In this document: piece by piece, positions 53,492-64,000 of the stretch
Layout: each line of letters starts with the position of its first letter
Position numbering within the stretch: position 1 is the stretch's first letter
Assembly (NCBI RefSeq): GCF_000069945.1
Contig: NC_010545.1
Location: 1,116,001-1,180,000 of the forward strand
Origin: Corynebacterium urealyticum DSM 7109
GTDB taxonomy: Bacteria > Actinomycetota > Actinomycetes > Mycobacteriales > Mycobacteriaceae
Direction: 5' to 3'
Length of the DNA: 64,000 nucleotides
Position numbers and translations under genes: made by a program
The notes under the pieces: generated by a model
Told to the model about the DNA's origin: nothing
The model's input: only the letters and a program-made list of their open reading frames with translations
The model's database searches: none

Positions 53492-53974
53492 ATGCCAGCA
53501 GAAGGTATCCCGCAGATCAACCTGGACCCCGGTGCAGCCGAAGGGCTGCGCGTCGCCGTCATCAGTGCCCAGTGGAACGCCGAGATCACCGATAAGCTCC
53601 ACGCCGAGGCTATCGGCGCGGCCCGCGAGCTCGGCGCCAGCGTCGAAGACTGGCGGGTGGCAGGCGCACTGGAGCTGCCGGTCGTCGTGGCCGCGGCCTG
53701 CAAGAACTTCGACGCCGTGATCGCCACCGGCTGCGTCATCGAAGGCGAGACCGAGCACTTCCGTGTGGTCTGCGATGCCGTTACCTACGGACTGACCCGC
53801 GTTAGCCTGGATACGGGCGTGCCGATCGGCAACGGTGTGCTCACCGTGGCCAACCACCAGCAGGCCGTCGACCGCGCTGGCGGGCCGGAGGCCAAGGAAA
53901 ACAAGGGCGCGGACTCGGCAACCGCGGCAATCCACGCCGCATTGGTTCTCCGTCAGATCGCGGCGGTAGGGTAG
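53492..53974 (+). CDS. ribH: 6,7-Dimethyl-8-ribityllumazine synthase
   Basis: RibH makes the lumazine substrate of riboflavin synthase. The 160-residue protein starts at an ATG after AAGGAG. Motifs: VAVISAQWNAEITDKL with the substrate-binding Trp, VAGALELPVVV, GCVIEGETEHFRVV (catalytic His near 90) and NGVLTVANHQQAVDRAGG. A ~20-residue lead is common in actinobacteria. It is one base from ribBA. Confidence 0.96.
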   Translation: MPAEGIPQINLDPGAAEGLRVAVISAQWNAEITDKLHAEAIGAARELGASVEDWRVAGALELPVVVAAACKNFDAVIATGCVIEGETEHFRVVCDAVTYGLTRVSLDTGVPIGNGVLTVANHQQAVDRAGGPEAKENKGADSATAAIHAALVLRQIAAVG

Positions 53975-54025
53975 TAGCCGATACATTGTGGCAGTACGAG
54001 CGAGGAGAGCGGTCGAGTTTCACAG

Positions 54026-54502
54026 ATGAGTAATCCAGTGTCGCAGGCAGCATCGGCCGAGGGGCAGTGGCTCTTTGAGGCCCGTTCGCCCTTCCTGAAG
54101 CGGATCGCGATCATCGGCGTCGTCGTCATCATGATCATCCACATTTTCATGGCCTTCATCGTGGGGATCGGCGACACCGGCGTGACGCTGACCTCGGCGG
54201 ACCAGTGGTCCTTCATCGGTATCGGCCTGCTGTTCTCCGGTGTGTGCCTGTTCCTGCTGCGCCCCCGTGTTCGCATTGATGAGCGCGGGGTCGAGGTGCG
54301 CAACATCGCCAACGCCCAGTTCTACCCCTGGCAGATCATCCACGGCCTTTCCTTCCCGGCCAAGGCGAAGATGGCGCGGCTGGAGCTCCCGGATTTCGAG
54401 TTCGTGCCGATGATGGCGCTGAACATCTACGACAAGGAGACCATCGCCGCGAACGTCGAGCGGTTCCGCCTGCTTGAGGACCGCTACATGCCGGAGGACT
54501 AG
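54026..54502 (+). CDS. PH-domain membrane protein of unknown function
   Basis: The 158-residue protein has two membrane helices (about residues 27-48 and 62-80) and then a small bacterial PH-like domain (RPRVRIDERGVEVRNI to the end) facing the cytoplasm if the usual topology holds. The same kind of gene lies between ribH and uvrC in mycobacteria (Rv1417). The conserved place beside the rib genes is suggestive but no role is known. Confidence 0.82.
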   Translation: MSNPVSQAASAEGQWLFEARSPFLKRIAIIGVVVIMIIHIFMAFIVGIGDTGVTLTSADQWSFIGIGLLFSGVCLFLLRPRVRIDERGVEVRNIANAQFYPWQIIHGLSFPAKAKMARLELPDFEFVPMMALNIYDKETIAANVERFRLLEDRYMPED

Positions 54503-54505
54503 CCG

Positions 54506-56596
54506 GTGGCGGAACGCACCCCGAACACCGTCGACTATCGGCCCGCCCCCGGCACCATCCCCACACAGCCGGGGGTCTACACTTTCCGCGATAAGCACGA
54601 CCGCGTCATCTACGTAGGCAAGGCCAAAAACCTCCGTGCCCGTCTGTCCAATTATTTCCAAGACTTCAGTCAGCTCCATCCACGCACCCGCACCATGGTG
54701 CAGACCGCCAACCGGGTGCAGTGGACCGTCGTGGGCAGCGAATTTGAGGCCCTCAACCTCGAGTACACGTGGATTAAGCGCTTCAACCCGCGCTTCAACG
54801 TCATGTACCGGGACGATAAGACGTACCCGATGCTGGCCATCAGCGTGAAGGATCGCTTCCCGCGCGCTTATCTCTACCGTGGGCCGCGTCGCAAGGGCGT
54901 GCGCTACTTCGGGCCCTATCCGAAAGCTTGGGCGATCCGAGAGACCTTGGAATCCCTGACCCGGGTCTTTCCCATTCGCACCTGTGCGCCTGGAGTATTT
55001 CGCCGCCACGAAGCCCTTGGCAGGCCCTGCCTCCTCGGCTATATCGACCGTTGTTCCGCCCCCTGTGTCGGCAAAGTAACCGAGGCCGAGCACCGGAGCC
55101 TCGTCGACCAATTCAGTAGCTTTTTGGCAGGCAACACCGAGCCCGTGCTGCGCCGGGTGCGTGGCGAGATGGAGGAGGCCGCCGAGAACCTGGACTTCGA
55201 GCGTGCCGCGAGCCTGCGTGATCAACTGCAGGCCATGGAGAAGGCAATGGAGAAGCAGGCGGTCGTGTTCTCCGACGCCACGGATGCCGATGTCCTCGCC
55301 ATCGAGCAAGACGAGCTGGAAGCGGCGATCCAGATCTTTCACGTCCGCGGCGGTCGTATCCACGGCCAGCGCGGCTGGGTGGTGGAGCATTCGGACGAGT
55401 CCCGCGCGGAGATGATCGGACAGTTCATCACCCAGTTCTACGGCGGGGAGGCCGAGCTGGTCGCCGCGACGGAGACGGCGGTTGGTGGCGCCGCAAGCTC
55501 GCATGTGGATGTCGGCCTGGCCACCGCCATTAACCCGGCCTCGGCCGCGGAGCTCGGCGGTTTGGTGGGGGATGTGCAGGTCTCTCCCGTTCCCCGCGAG
55601 GTGCTCGTGCCCGAGCTGCCCGCCGGCAACGCACGTCTCGGCGCGTGGCTCAGCGAATTGCGCGGCTCCAAGGTCACCATCCGGGTCCCGCAGCGTGGCG
55701 ATAAGAAGGCCCTGTTGAGCAACGCGCACACTAATGCCACTCAGGCGCTGGCACAACATAAGCTGAAGCGCTCCGGGGACATCACCGCTCGCTCCGCGGC
55801 CCTTCGAGACCTGCAGGAGGCCCTCTGGATGGACGAGTCACCCCTGCGCATTGAGTGCACGGATATCTCGCACATCCAGGGCACGGACGTCGTCGCAAGC
55901 CTCGTCGTTTTCGAAGACGGCCTGCCGAAGAAGGCGGATTACCGCCGCTATAAGATCCGGGATGCCGCGGGCGACGGACATTCCGACGACGTCGCCTCCA
56001 TCGCCGAGGTCGTCCGTCGTCGTTTCTTGCGGCACAAGGAGGACATCACCGCCGTCCCGACTGGTGATGACGCCGGCGACCGACTCGAAGGAGAAGAGGA
56101 ACTGGAGCAGGCCAAGACTGAGGAGCCGAAGCGCGCCTTCGCCTACCCACCGCAGCTTTTCATCGTGGACGGTGGCCCGCCACAGGTCAACGCCGCGCAA
56201 AAGGTACTAGACGAATTGGGGGTCAACGACGTCACCCTCGTGGGCATCGCTAAGCGACTGGAGGAATTGTGGCTGCCCGAGGACCCGTACCCGGTGATCA
56301 TTCCGCGCGATTCCGACGCCCTCTATCTCGTGCAGCACATCCGCGATGAGGCGCACCGCTTCGCGATCAATTTCCACCGTCAGCAGCGCAGCAAGCGGAT
56401 GCGCGCTTCCGTCTTGGATGAGGTGCCGGGGCTGGGGCCGAAACGCCGCCAGGAGCTGGTGAAACACTTCGGATCCGTGGCGAAGGTACGTGCCGCCACT
56501 GTCGAGGAGATCGCCGAGGTACCTGGTTTTGGCCCCGCGCTGGCTAAGAAGGTGCATGAGGCGGTGCAGGCCCGCCCCACTAAGCCAGCGGGGTAG
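54506..56596 (+). CDS. uvrC: Excinuclease ABC subunit C
   Basis: UvrC makes both cuts in nucleotide excision repair. The GIY-YIG domain opens [19 protein letters not shown] at about residues 24-42. A Cys cluster ([19 protein letters not shown]) precedes the UVR domain ([18 protein letters not shown]). The RNase H-like nuclease half has [20 protein letters not shown] and [13 protein letters not shown], and tandem helix-hairpin-helix motifs end the protein. The 696 residues start with GTG 3 bases after the PH-domain gene. Confidence 0.96.
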   Translation: MAERTPNTVDYRPAPGTIPTQPGVYTFRDKHDRVIYVGKAKNLRARLSNYFQDFSQLHPRTRTMVQTANRVQWTVVGSEFEALNLEYTWIKRFNPRFNVMYRDDKTYPMLAISVKDRFPRAYLYRGPRRKGVRYFGPYPKAWAIRETLESLTRVFPIRTCAPGVFRRHEALGRPCLLGYIDRCSAPCVGKVTEAEHRSLVDQFSSFLAGNTEPVLRRVRGEMEEAAENLDFERAASLRDQLQAMEKAMEKQAVVFSDATDADVLAIEQDELEAAIQIFHVRGGRIHGQRGWVVEHSDESRAEMIGQFITQFYGGEAELVAATETAVGGAASSHVDVGLATAINPASAAELGGLVGDVQVSPVPREVLVPELPAGNARLGAWLSELRGSKVTIRVPQRGDKKALLSNAHTNATQALAQHKLKRSGDITARSAALRDLQEALWMDESPLRIECTDISHIQGTDVVASLVVFEDGLPKKADYRRYKIRDAAGDGHSDDVASIAEVVRRRFLRHKEDITAVPTGDDAGDRLEGEEELEQAKTEEPKRAFAYPPQLFIVDGGPPQVNAAQKVLDELGVNDVTLVGIAKRLEELWLPEDPYPVIIPRDSDALYLVQHIRDEAHRFAINFHRQQRSKRMRASVLDEVPGLGPKRRQELVKHFGSVAKVRAATVEEIAEVPGFGPALAKKVHEAVQARPTKPAG

Positions 56597-56601
56597 CTAC
56601 T

Positions 56602-57487
56602 ATGGGCAGCATGACCTCGTCGAAGAAGGGACCCTCGTTAATCCTCGTTACAGGCATGTCCGGTGCCGGTCGTCGCACCGCCGCAGCCGTGCTTGAGGAG
56701 ATGGGCTGGTACGTCACGGATAACCTCCCACCGGAGCTGATCGTGCGGATGGTGGAGCTCAGCTTTGACGCGGAATCCCCGGTGGAGAAGCTGGCGATTG
56801 TCACGGACGTGCGCTCTCGATCCTTCGCCGGCAGTCTCACGGGGGTTCTGGACAAGCTGGTCGACTCCGGGCGCAAGCCCACCGTGCTCTTCCTTGAAGC
56901 TTCGGATGAGTCGCTGATCTCCCGCTTCGACGAGGTGCGTCGCTCTCACCCGCTGCAGGACGGCGACTCCTTGCAGAATGGCATTGACCGCGAGCGGGAG
57001 ATGCTTAGTGGGATCAAACAGGAGGCCGACATCGTGGTCGACACCTCCAGCACGAGCATCCACGACCTGCGCCGCATCCTCGAGATGAAGTTCTCCGACG
57101 CGGGTGGCGACAGTACCCGGGTGGTTCTGCAGTCCTTCGGTTTTTAAGCACGGGGCTCCCAGGGACGTGGATATCCTCATGGACGTTCGCTTCTTGCCGA
57201 ATCCCTACTGGGTTTCTGAGCTCCGGGGACTGCGGGGAATAGATAAGCCGGTGTCCGATTACGTATTGAGCCAGCAGGACGCCCCGGGTTTCCTAGACTC
57301 CTTCGAGTCGATGCTGATGGCCATGCTGCCGGGTTTCCACCGAGAGGGGAAGGGCTTCCTAAGCATCGGGGTCGGCTGCACCGGTGGTCACCACCGTTCC
57401 GTCGCGGTGACCGAGGAGGTCTCCGCCAGGTTGCGGGAGCGGGGAGTGGAGGTTCGTACCAGACACCGCGATCTGGAACGCGGCTGA
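56602..57487 (+). pseudogene. rapZ: RapZ-type nucleotide-binding protein, split by a +1 frameshift
   Basis: RapZ/YvcJ proteins bind nucleotides and, in enterobacteria, small RNAs. The first part (181 residues, to 57147) has the P-loop TGMSGAGRRTAA, in which Arg-Arg replaces the usual Lys/Arg-Ser, and GWYVTDNLPPELI. It stops at SFGF-TAA. The other frame, entered at 57146, continues [20 protein letters not shown] and [15 protein letters not shown] to 57487. Together they form one normal 294-residue protein, joined exactly where the family reads SFGFKHG. The junction is GGT TTT TAA G, so skipping one T restores the frame. It may be a mutation, a read error or programmed +1 recoding. Confidence 0.85.
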
Positions 57488-57574
57488 TGGCCGACGACGC
57501 ACTGAACATTTCCTTCATCCCTTCGTTCCCCGTCGTGTGGGGAGCGCACACTGCTCATTGGGAAGTTGCATCTC

Positions 57575-58612
57575 ATGTCTCATAACGATCGCCCCGAGGT
57601 CGGTAGCCCGACCACTCCACCCGCTGCGGAGGCGGGTGATAAGCCCCTCCAGCGTCTCGTATCGCTCGGCGGTGGCCACGGTCTTTTCGCCACCCTGCGC
57701 GCAGGCCGAACCATCGCGGATCACGTCACCGCCGTCGTGACCGTCGCTGACGACGGCGGTTCCTCGGGACGTATGCGCCGAGAACTGGATTGCCTGCCCC
57801 CGGGGGATCTGCGCATGGCGCTGGCAGCATTGACCCAGGACAGCGATGAGGGACGCTTCTGGGAGGAGGTCATTCAGCATCGCTTCGGCGGGCAGGGCGC
57901 GCTCAACGGGCACGCGGTAGGAAACTTCCTCATCACCGGGATCTCCCAGGTCTTGGGCGACGACATCGCCGCCCTGGATACCCTCGCGAAAATGCTGGGG
58001 GTCCGCGGCCGAGTGCTGCCGATGAGTACCGAGCCTCTGGACTTGGAGGCGGATGTGTTGGGGTTGGCGAAGGACCCCCGAGAAAGCGTGCAGGTGCGTG
58101 GCCAGGTGGCCGTGGCCACGACGATCGGCGAGGTGCGCCGGGTGCGTGTTCACCCAGCCAACCCGCCTGCCGCCGCACCGGCCGTGGCCGCGATTAAGGA
58201 CGCCGACCTCATCACCCTCGGCCCCGGGTCGTGGTTCTCCTCGGTGATCCCGCACTTGCTGGTGCCGGGGATCGTTGAGGCCCTCAACGAATCGGAGGCC
58301 CCGACCGTGGTGGTTCTGAACCTGGTGGCAGAAGCCGGGGAGACAGCCGGTTTCTCCCAGGAGCATCATGTGCACATGCTGCACCAGCACGCCCGGGACC
58401 TGAACGTGGACTACATGCTCATCGACCAGTCCACCATGCCTGGCGGGACGTTGGGCACCCACATCGAACGCGCGGCGGCGTCCATGGGCGCCGAGCTGAT
58501 CTGCGCGGACGTTCGAGAGGACGATAACCGGGGGCGCTGGACCGACCGCCACAAGCCCAAGAAACTGGCTGCCGCCCTAGCAGATATCGCCGCGAAGCAT
58601 CGCGCAGGGTAG
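57575..58612 (+). CDS. yvcK: YvcK-family gluconeogenesis/morphogenesis factor
   Basis: YvcK (CuvA) proteins bind UDP-sugars and support cell wall growth on gluconeogenic carbon. The protein of about 345 residues shows VSLGGGHGLFATLRAGR near residues 30-46, VVTVADDGGSSGRMRRELD, PPGDLRMALAAL, and LGPGSWFSSVIPHLLVPG, all family hallmarks. ATG at 57575 is preferred over an upstream TTG at 57566. It lies between rapZ and whiA, the order seen across Gram-positive bacteria. Confidence 0.93.
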   Translation: MSHNDRPEVGSPTTPPAAEAGDKPLQRLVSLGGGHGLFATLRAGRTIADHVTAVVTVADDGGSSGRMRRELDCLPPGDLRMALAALTQDSDEGRFWEEVIQHRFGGQGALNGHAVGNFLITGISQVLGDDIAALDTLAKMLGVRGRVLPMSTEPLDLEADVLGLAKDPRESVQVRGQVAVATTIGEVRRVRVHPANPPAAAPAVAAIKDADLITLGPGSWFSSVIPHLLVPGIVEALNESEAPTVVVLNLVAEAGETAGFSQEHHVHMLHQHARDLNVDYMLIDQSTMPGGTLGTHIERAAASMGAELICADVREDDNRGRWTDRHKPKKLAAALADIAAKHRAG

Positions 58613-58677
58613 CACCGCCGGAACGCATGAAGCACCCGGTTCTAAGACAATGAGTAGAGGAAAGAGGTAAGCAAGCC

Positions 58678-59664
58678 GTGGCTCTCACCGCCGATGTGAA
58701 GGACGAGATCGCCCGCGTCAGCGTCGTTCGCGCCGAGGACATGAACGCCGAAGTGGCCGCACTGCTGCGCTATAGCGGTGCGCTGCATCTGGTCGCCGGC
58801 CAGATCGTGGTGGAGTCCGAGGTGGACAGTTCCGCGACGGCGCGGCGCTTGATGGAATTCGTCGAGCAGCTCTACCACCACGAGGCCCAGCTACAGATCA
58901 TCGGCGCGGGCAACCTGCGCAAGAGCGCGCGCTACATCGTCAAGTGGATCAAGGGCGGCACGGAGATCGCCCGCCGTACCGGCCTGATCGACCGTGCGGG
59001 TCGCCCTGTGCAGGGGCTGCCGCGGACCATCATCGGCGGCCCAAAGTCCGCGTGTGTGGCAGCCTGGCGTGGTGCGTTCCTGGCGCGCGGCACCCTCACC
59101 GAACCCGGGCGCAGCTGTGCGCTCGAGGTCGCAACCCCCAGCAATGAGGCGGCACTCGCCCTCGTGGGCGCGGGGCGTCGGATCGGGGTGACCGCGAAAA
59201 CCCGCGAAACCCGTGGCGTCCACCGCGTGGTGGTCAAGGACGCCGAATCGATCAGCGCGCTGCTAACCCTCATGGGAGCGCAGGCCACCCGTCTGGTCTG
59301 GGAGGAGCGCCGCATGCGCCGGGAGGTTCGTGCCACAGCCAACCGCCTGGCCAACTTCGACGATGCGAACCTACGCCGCTCTGCCCGCGCCGCGGTCGCC
59401 GCTGCGGCCAGGGCAGACCGGGCGCTGGAAATCCTCGGCGAGGACGTTCCCACCCACCTCGCGGAAGCAGGCCAGCTGCGCGTCAAGCACCGGCAGGCCT
59501 CCCTGGAGGAGCTTGGTCAGCTGGCGTCACCACCGATGACGAAGGACGCGGTAGCCGGCCGCATCCGCCGCCTGCTTTCGATGGCGGATAAGCGAGCCGA
59601 GGAGCTGGACATCCCGGACACCCACGCCGCGGTGACCGAGGATCTCTTCCAGGACGTCGAATAA
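58678..59664 (+). CDS. whiA: DNA-binding regulator WhiA
   Basis: WhiA controls cell division genes in actinobacteria. The 328-residue protein joins a degenerate LAGLIDADG fold ([10 protein letters not shown]; then [21 protein letters not shown]) to a C-terminal helix-turn-helix ([13 protein letters not shown] segment here [25 protein letters not shown] region). The start is GTG after GAGGAAAGAGG. It is complete and intact. Confidence 0.94.
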   Translation: MALTADVKDEIARVSVVRAEDMNAEVAALLRYSGALHLVAGQIVVESEVDSSATARRLMEFVEQLYHHEAQLQIIGAGNLRKSARYIVKWIKGGTEIARRTGLIDRAGRPVQGLPRTIIGGPKSACVAAWRGAFLARGTLTEPGRSCALEVATPSNEAALALVGAGRRIGVTAKTRETRGVHRVVVKDAESISALLTLMGAQATRLVWEERRMRREVRATANRLANFDDANLRRSARAAVAAAARADRALEILGEDVPTHLAEAGQLRVKHRQASLEELGQLASPPMTKDAVAGRIRRLLSMADKRAEELDIPDTHAAVTEDLFQDVE

Positions 59665-59736
59665 TCCCTAAGATCGGGAACTGGAAGCCTCAAAAACCCA
59701 TCAACCACGACCAATAACCTTGCCGCAGGCGGCTAG

Positions 59737-60822
<1,086 letters not shown>

Positions 60823-60823
60823 G

Positions 60824-60829
60824 TAGAAT
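60824..60829 (+). promoter_or_regulatory. Candidate -10 element before pgk
   Basis: TAGAAT begins one base after the gap stop codon, about 105 bases before pgk. The gap between also holds a G/C-rich arm (CGCAC with GTGCG, near 60848-60884). No clear -35 is seen. Confidence 0.3.
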
Positions 60830-60932
60830 CGCAGCGGTTACTTATCGCGCACGCCCGGTGGCTTCCGGCCGCTGAGCGTGGGTGCGAGCAGAAAACTTTC
60901 CCTCAAGCTTCTTTCAAAGGATGTCGAGTTTC

Positions 60933-62141
60933 ATGGCAGTAAAGACCCTCAAGGACCTTCTGGCCGAAGGCGTGGAAGGCCGCCACGTGCTGGTTCGTTC
61001 GGACCTGAATGTTCCGCTGGCTGACGGGGAGATCACCGACCCGGGCCGTATCGACGCGTCCATCCCGACGCTGCGGGCCCTGTTGGACGAGGGGGCTCGC
61101 GTCATCGTCGCCGCCCACCTGGGCCGTCCCAAGGGCGAGGTCGACCCGGAGCTGTCCCTGGCACCAGTCGCCGAGGCGCTCGCCGAGCGTCTGGACCAGT
61201 GGGTGCCGCTGGCTGGCGACGTGACGGGGGAGGACGCCCACGAGCGCGCCAATGGCCTGGACGACGGCGACATCCTGCTGCTGGAGAACGTCCGCTTCGA
61301 CCCCCGCGAGACCTCTAAGGACGCCAGCGAGCGCGCGGAGTTCGCCGCGGAGCTGGCCGAGCTCACCGCCGATAACGGCGCCTTCGTCTCCGATGGCTTC
61401 GGCGTGGTTCATCGCGAGCAGGCCAGTGTCTACGACGTGGCCAAGAAGCTGCCGAGCTACGCCGGTGGCCTGGTCTCCGCGGAGCTCGAGGTTCTTGAGA
61501 AGGTCTCGGGCGCCCCGGAGGCGCCGTACGCGGTCGTGCTGGGAGGCTCCAAGGTCTCCGACAAGCTGGGCGTGATCGAGGCGCTGGCACCGAAGGTCGA
61601 CCGTCTCATCATCGGCGGTGGCATGTGCTTTACCTTCCTGGCCGCCCAGGGCCACGACGTCGGCGGCTCCCTGCTGCAGGAAGACATGATCGACACCTGC
61701 AAAGACCTGCTGGAGCGCTACGGCGACGTCATCGTCCTGCCGACGGACGTCGTCGCAGCAGAAAACTTCTCCAAGGACGCCGAGCACAAGGCCGTGGGCC
61801 TGTCCGAGATCCCGTCAGGCTGGATGGGCCTGGATATCGGCCCGGAGTCCGCGGACGCGTTCGCTGCGGTGCTCGGCGAGGCGAAGACCGTCTTCTGGAA
61901 TGGCCCGATGGGTGTCTTCGAGTTCCCGGCGTTCGCCGCCGGAACCAAGGCGGTGGCTGAGGCCATCATCAAGGCCACCGACGCCGGCGCCTTCTCCGTG
62001 GTCGGTGGCGGAGATTCCGCTGCCGCTGTGCGCACCCTGGGGCTGGATGAGAAGGGCTTCAGCCACATTTCCACCGGCGGTGGCGCCTCCCTGGAGTTCC
62101 TGGAGGGCAAGACCCTGCCGGGCGTCGAGGTACTGGGTTAG
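60933..62141 (+). CDS. pgk: Phosphoglycerate kinase
   Basis: Pgk makes ATP from 1,3-bisphosphoglycerate. The ATG at 60933 gives 402 residues. Motifs: [54 protein letters not shown], the ATP site [16 protein letters not shown] and [11 protein letters not shown]. An ATG at 60921 would add four residues but lies only a base or two from its ribosome site. The last six codons are repeated twice downstream (see 62124-62177). Confidence 0.96.
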   Translation: MAVKTLKDLLAEGVEGRHVLVRSDLNVPLADGEITDPGRIDASIPTLRALLDEGARVIVAAHLGRPKGEVDPELSLAPVAEALAERLDQWVPLAGDVTGEDAHERANGLDDGDILLLENVRFDPRETSKDASERAEFAAELAELTADNGAFVSDGFGVVHREQASVYDVAKKLPSYAGGLVSAELEVLEKVSGAPEAPYAVVLGGSKVSDKLGVIEALAPKVDRLIIGGGMCFTFLAAQGHDVGGSLLQEDMIDTCKDLLERYGDVIVLPTDVVAAENFSKDAEHKAVGLSEIPSGWMGLDIGPESADAFAAVLGEAKTVFWNGPMGVFEFPAFAAGTKAVAEAIIKATDAGAFSVVGGGDSAAAVRTLGLDEKGFSHISTGGGASLEFLEGKTLPGVEVLG

Positions 62142-62177
62142 TCCGAGATACCGGGTTAGTCCGAGGTGCCGGGCCGC
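62124..62177 (+). repeat. Three tandem 18-bp units at the pgk stop
   Basis: Units at 62124-62141, 62142-62159 and 62160-62177 share the pattern TCGAGNTNC-GGGTTAG; the first two each end in an in-frame TAG. The first unit codes the end of Pgk (VEVLG-stop). Confidence 0.7.
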
Positions 62178-62238
62178 AACCCGCCGTTTTTCCCGCACCC
62201 GAGGCACGGGGCGGGGAAGTCACAGAAAGGATTCTTGA

Positions 62239-63030
62239 GTGGCAGCTCACAGCGCCGTCAAGCGCAAGCCCCTGATCGCGGGCAATTGGAAGATGAACCT
62301 CAACCACCTTGAGGCGATCCAGGTGGTGCAGAAGTTTTCCTTCGCTCTGCCGAAGGAGTACTACGAGCGAGTCGACGTCGCGATTCTGCCACCGTTCACC
62401 GACATCCGCTCCGTGCAGACGATCGTCGAGGGTGACAAGCTGCAGATCAGCTATGGCGCCCAGGACGTCTCTGCCCACGACTCCGGTGCGTACACCGGTG
62501 AGGTCTCCGGTGCGATGCTCGCGAAGCTGGGTTGCAGCTTCGCGGTTGTCGGTCACTCTGAGCGCCGTCAGTACCACGGTGAGGACGATGCGACGGTCGC
62601 TGCGAAGGCGCGTGCCGCGCTCAAGCATAGTCTGACCCCGATCGTCTGCGTCGGCGAGCCGCTGGAGGTTCGTGAGGCGGGCGAGCACGTGGGCTACGTC
62701 GTCGACCAGCTCCAGGCGTCGCTTTCCGGCCTCGGTGGGGAGGAGCTCTCCAAGATCGTGCTCGCCTACGAGCCCGTCTGGGCCATCGGCACCGGCAAGG
62801 TCGCCTCCGCCGCGGATGCGCAGGAGGTCTGCGCCGCGGTCCGCGAGGCGCTCGCTGAGCTGGGAGGGGAGGACGTCGCCGCTGGCGTCCGTGTCCTGTA
62901 CGGCGGCTCCGTTAAGCGGGAGTCCATCGGCGAGCTGATGGCCCAGCCGGACATCGACGGCGGCCTGGTCGGCGGCGCGAGCCTCGACGGCGCGGAATTC
63001 GCCCGCCTCGTCGCGGCATCCGTCAGCTAG
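62239..63030 (+). CDS. tpiA: Triosephosphate isomerase
   Basis: TpiA interconverts the two triose phosphates. The GTG start follows AGAAAGGA. The 263-residue TIM barrel has [14 protein letters not shown] (catalytic Asn and Lys), [15 protein letters not shown] (catalytic His), [16 protein letters not shown] (catalytic Glu) and [10 protein letters not shown]. It is complete and ordinary. Confidence 0.97.
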   Translation: MAAHSAVKRKPLIAGNWKMNLNHLEAIQVVQKFSFALPKEYYERVDVAILPPFTDIRSVQTIVEGDKLQISYGAQDVSAHDSGAYTGEVSGAMLAKLGCSFAVVGHSERRQYHGEDDATVAAKARAALKHSLTPIVCVGEPLEVREAGEHVGYVVDQLQASLSGLGGEELSKIVLAYEPVWAIGTGKVASAADAQEVCAAVREALAELGGEDVAAGVRVLYGGSVKRESIGELMAQPDIDGGLVGGASLDGAEFARLVAASVS

Positions 63031-63149
63031 GCGTTAGGCAACTTTCCTGCCTGGCGGGCGGCGCGCCGAATTGCCCGTCGCCCGCCTAGCTGGGTAGATT
63101 TGTTCTGTTAGTTAGATTCTTCAGCGAGAAGTTTTTAAAGGTTAAGGCT

Positions 63150-63383
63150 TTGATCCTCACTCTCCAGATTCTCCTTGTCATCACCAGCCTGCTGCTGGGG
63201 CTGTCCGTGCTGCTGCACAAGGGCAAGGGTGGCGGCCTGTCCAGCCTCTTCGGCGGCGGTATGCAGACCAACCTCTCCGGCTCCACGGTCGCCGAGAAGA
63301 ACCTGGACCGGCTCACCGTCGGCACCGGTGTGGTGTGGCTGCTGTGCATCATCGCGCTGAACCTGGCGCTGCACTACGGCTAA
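63150..63383 (+). CDS. secG: Preprotein translocase subunit SecG
   Basis: SecG is the small subunit of the SecYEG channel. The 77-residue protein begins with TTG after TTAAGG and has two membrane helices (about 2-20 and 55-74). Between them lies the conserved loop HKGKGGGLSSLFGGGMQTNLSGSTVAEKNLDRLT region. The gene after tpiA is secG in most actinobacteria. Confidence 0.95.
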   Translation: MILTLQILLVITSLLLGLSVLLHKGKGGGLSSLFGGGMQTNLSGSTVAEKNLDRLTVGTGVVWLLCIIALNLALHYG

Positions 63384-63448
63384 TCTGTCCTCGCAACCAG
63401 CAAGCAACGAGCGCCGCTGCATAGCGCTAGCGACGCTCGGGTAGTTTT

Positions 63449-63482
63449 AAGCCCCGCTCGGCGGTACTGCCGAGCGGGGCTT
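63449..63482. terminator. Bidirectional terminator between secG and pgl
   Basis: A perfect 14-bp stem, AAGCCCCGCTCGGC and its complement, surrounds the loop GGTACT; TTTT precedes and CTT ends it. It sits between convergent genes. A weaker hairpin (CGAGCG with CGCTCG) lies just upstream. Confidence 0.85.
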
Positions 63483-63512
63483 CGTGCTAACTCTATCTAG
63501 TTTTTTGCTGCC

Positions 63513-64000
63513 TTAATCAGCCGTGTCATAGGCAGTGCCATTGGCGAGCCACGGGGAGGCGGCCTCATCGACCCACAGTACGGTGCGCTCCACGCCGGCC
63601 ACGATCGCGCCCGGCCACTGCGCCCCGTTGCCGCCGCCCGCTACCTGCTGGGCGGCCTCGGCCTTCTCGGCCCCAGCGACTAGGAGCCACACCTGGGCCG
63701 CCCGGTTCACCGCGTTGATCGTGAGGCTGACCCGCTCCGGCGGGGGCTTGGGGCAGTCACGCACTGCCACCACGTCACCGGTGGCCTCCAGCAGCTCAGG
63801 GGTGTGGGGGAATAGGGAGTTGATGTGTCCCTCTGGCCCCATCCCAAGCAGGTGGATATCGAAGCCTTCCGGGGCCAGGCGGGCCAGCTTCTCCTCGTAG
63901 TCTCGTGCCGCTTCATCCAGCTCCGCCCCATCATGCGGAGCGGCACCGGTGGGGGCGAGGTAGCTGACGATGTTTTCTGCCGGAATCGCGACATGGTTCA
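63513..64000 (-). CDS. pgl: 6-Phosphogluconolactonase (5' end outside window)
   Basis: Pgl hydrolyses 6-phosphogluconolactone in the pentose phosphate pathway. The reverse frame is open to the window edge; it reads HVAIPAENIVSYLAPTGAAP and then FDIHLLGMGPEGHINSLFP, the signature of the DevB/SOL family. It ends LANGTAYDTAD with a stop at 63513. The N-terminal ~80-100 residues lie outside. An ATG at 63842 is internal. Confidence 0.92.
   Translation of the reverse strand, partial: NHVAIPAENIVSYLAPTGAAPHDGAELDEAARDYEEKLARLAPEGFDIHLLGMGPEGHINSLFPHTPELLEATGDVVAVRDCPKPPPERVSLTINAVNRAAQVWLLVAGAEKAEAAQQVAGGGNGAQWPGAIVAGVERTVLWVDEAASPWLANGTAYDTAD

Noticed and set aside
57487..57585. 32-codon open frame overlapping the rapZ stop and the yvcK start
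   Set aside because: Length is within chance, no recognisable features and no separate ribosome site; the overlaps are suggestive but not enough.

Overview
The window is a stretch of actinobacterial core chromosome, most probably from a Corynebacterium. The evidence is a high-GC sequence with frequent GTG starts, the Mycobacteriales gene order secD-secF-lipoprotein-apt-rel-ppi-MBL-hisS, mihF next to gmk, rapZ-yvcK-whiA next to gap-pgk-tpiA-secG, a PriA without helicase motifs, and a TAGAC-N6-GTCTA palindrome (McbR-type operator of C. glutamicum) before metK. The species cannot be fixed from the sequence alone; a lipophilic high-GC Corynebacterium is a guess.

Layout. 1-4.5 kb: 3' part of secD, secF and an orphan solute-binding lipoprotein. 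4.5-9.1 kb: apt and bifunctional rel, then a complete IS30-family element inserted between rel and its terminator. 9.1-13.3 kb: membrane-anchored cyclophilin, MBL hydrolase, hisS, neutral zinc peptidase. 13.3-22.5 kb: aspS, a kinase-like protein, rarA, alaS, ruvX, mltG. 22.5-29 kb: shikimate cluster aroE-(prepilin peptidase)-(old yellow enzyme)-aroC-aroK-aroB-aroQ. 29-31.6 kb: pepQ-efp-nusB. 31.6-40.2 kb: pyrimidine operon pyrR-pyrB-pyrC-carA-carB-pyrF with a leader that could bind PyrR. 40.4-49.7 kb: mihF-gmk-rpoZ-coaBC-metK-priA-def-fmt-rsmB. 49.7-54.5 kb: rpe and the riboflavin genes ribD-ribE-ribBA-ribH plus a PH-domain membrane protein. 54.5-59.7 kb: uvrC-rapZ-yvcK-whiA. 59.8-63.4 kb: gap-pgk-tpiA-secG. 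The window ends in a convergent 6-phosphogluconolactonase gene.

No tRNA, rRNA, CRISPR, prophage or defence island was seen, and I did not find a wholly new multi-gene system. The most notable signals are these. Three conserved genes (the lipoprotein, ruvX, rapZ) each carry one extra A or T in a homopolymer, and removing it restores a full family-length protein. The rapZ site has the same layout (UUU followed by an in-frame UAA) as a +1 recoding site. The old yellow enzyme gene sits between two diverged ~130-bp direct repeats, each holding a piece of the prepilin peptidase/aroC junction, which marks it as an inserted cassette. Several intergenic regions hold structured elements with no assigned role: three tandem hairpins before mltG, G8/G9 tracts before the prepilin peptidase, and a 10-bp inverted repeat between pyrF and mihF.
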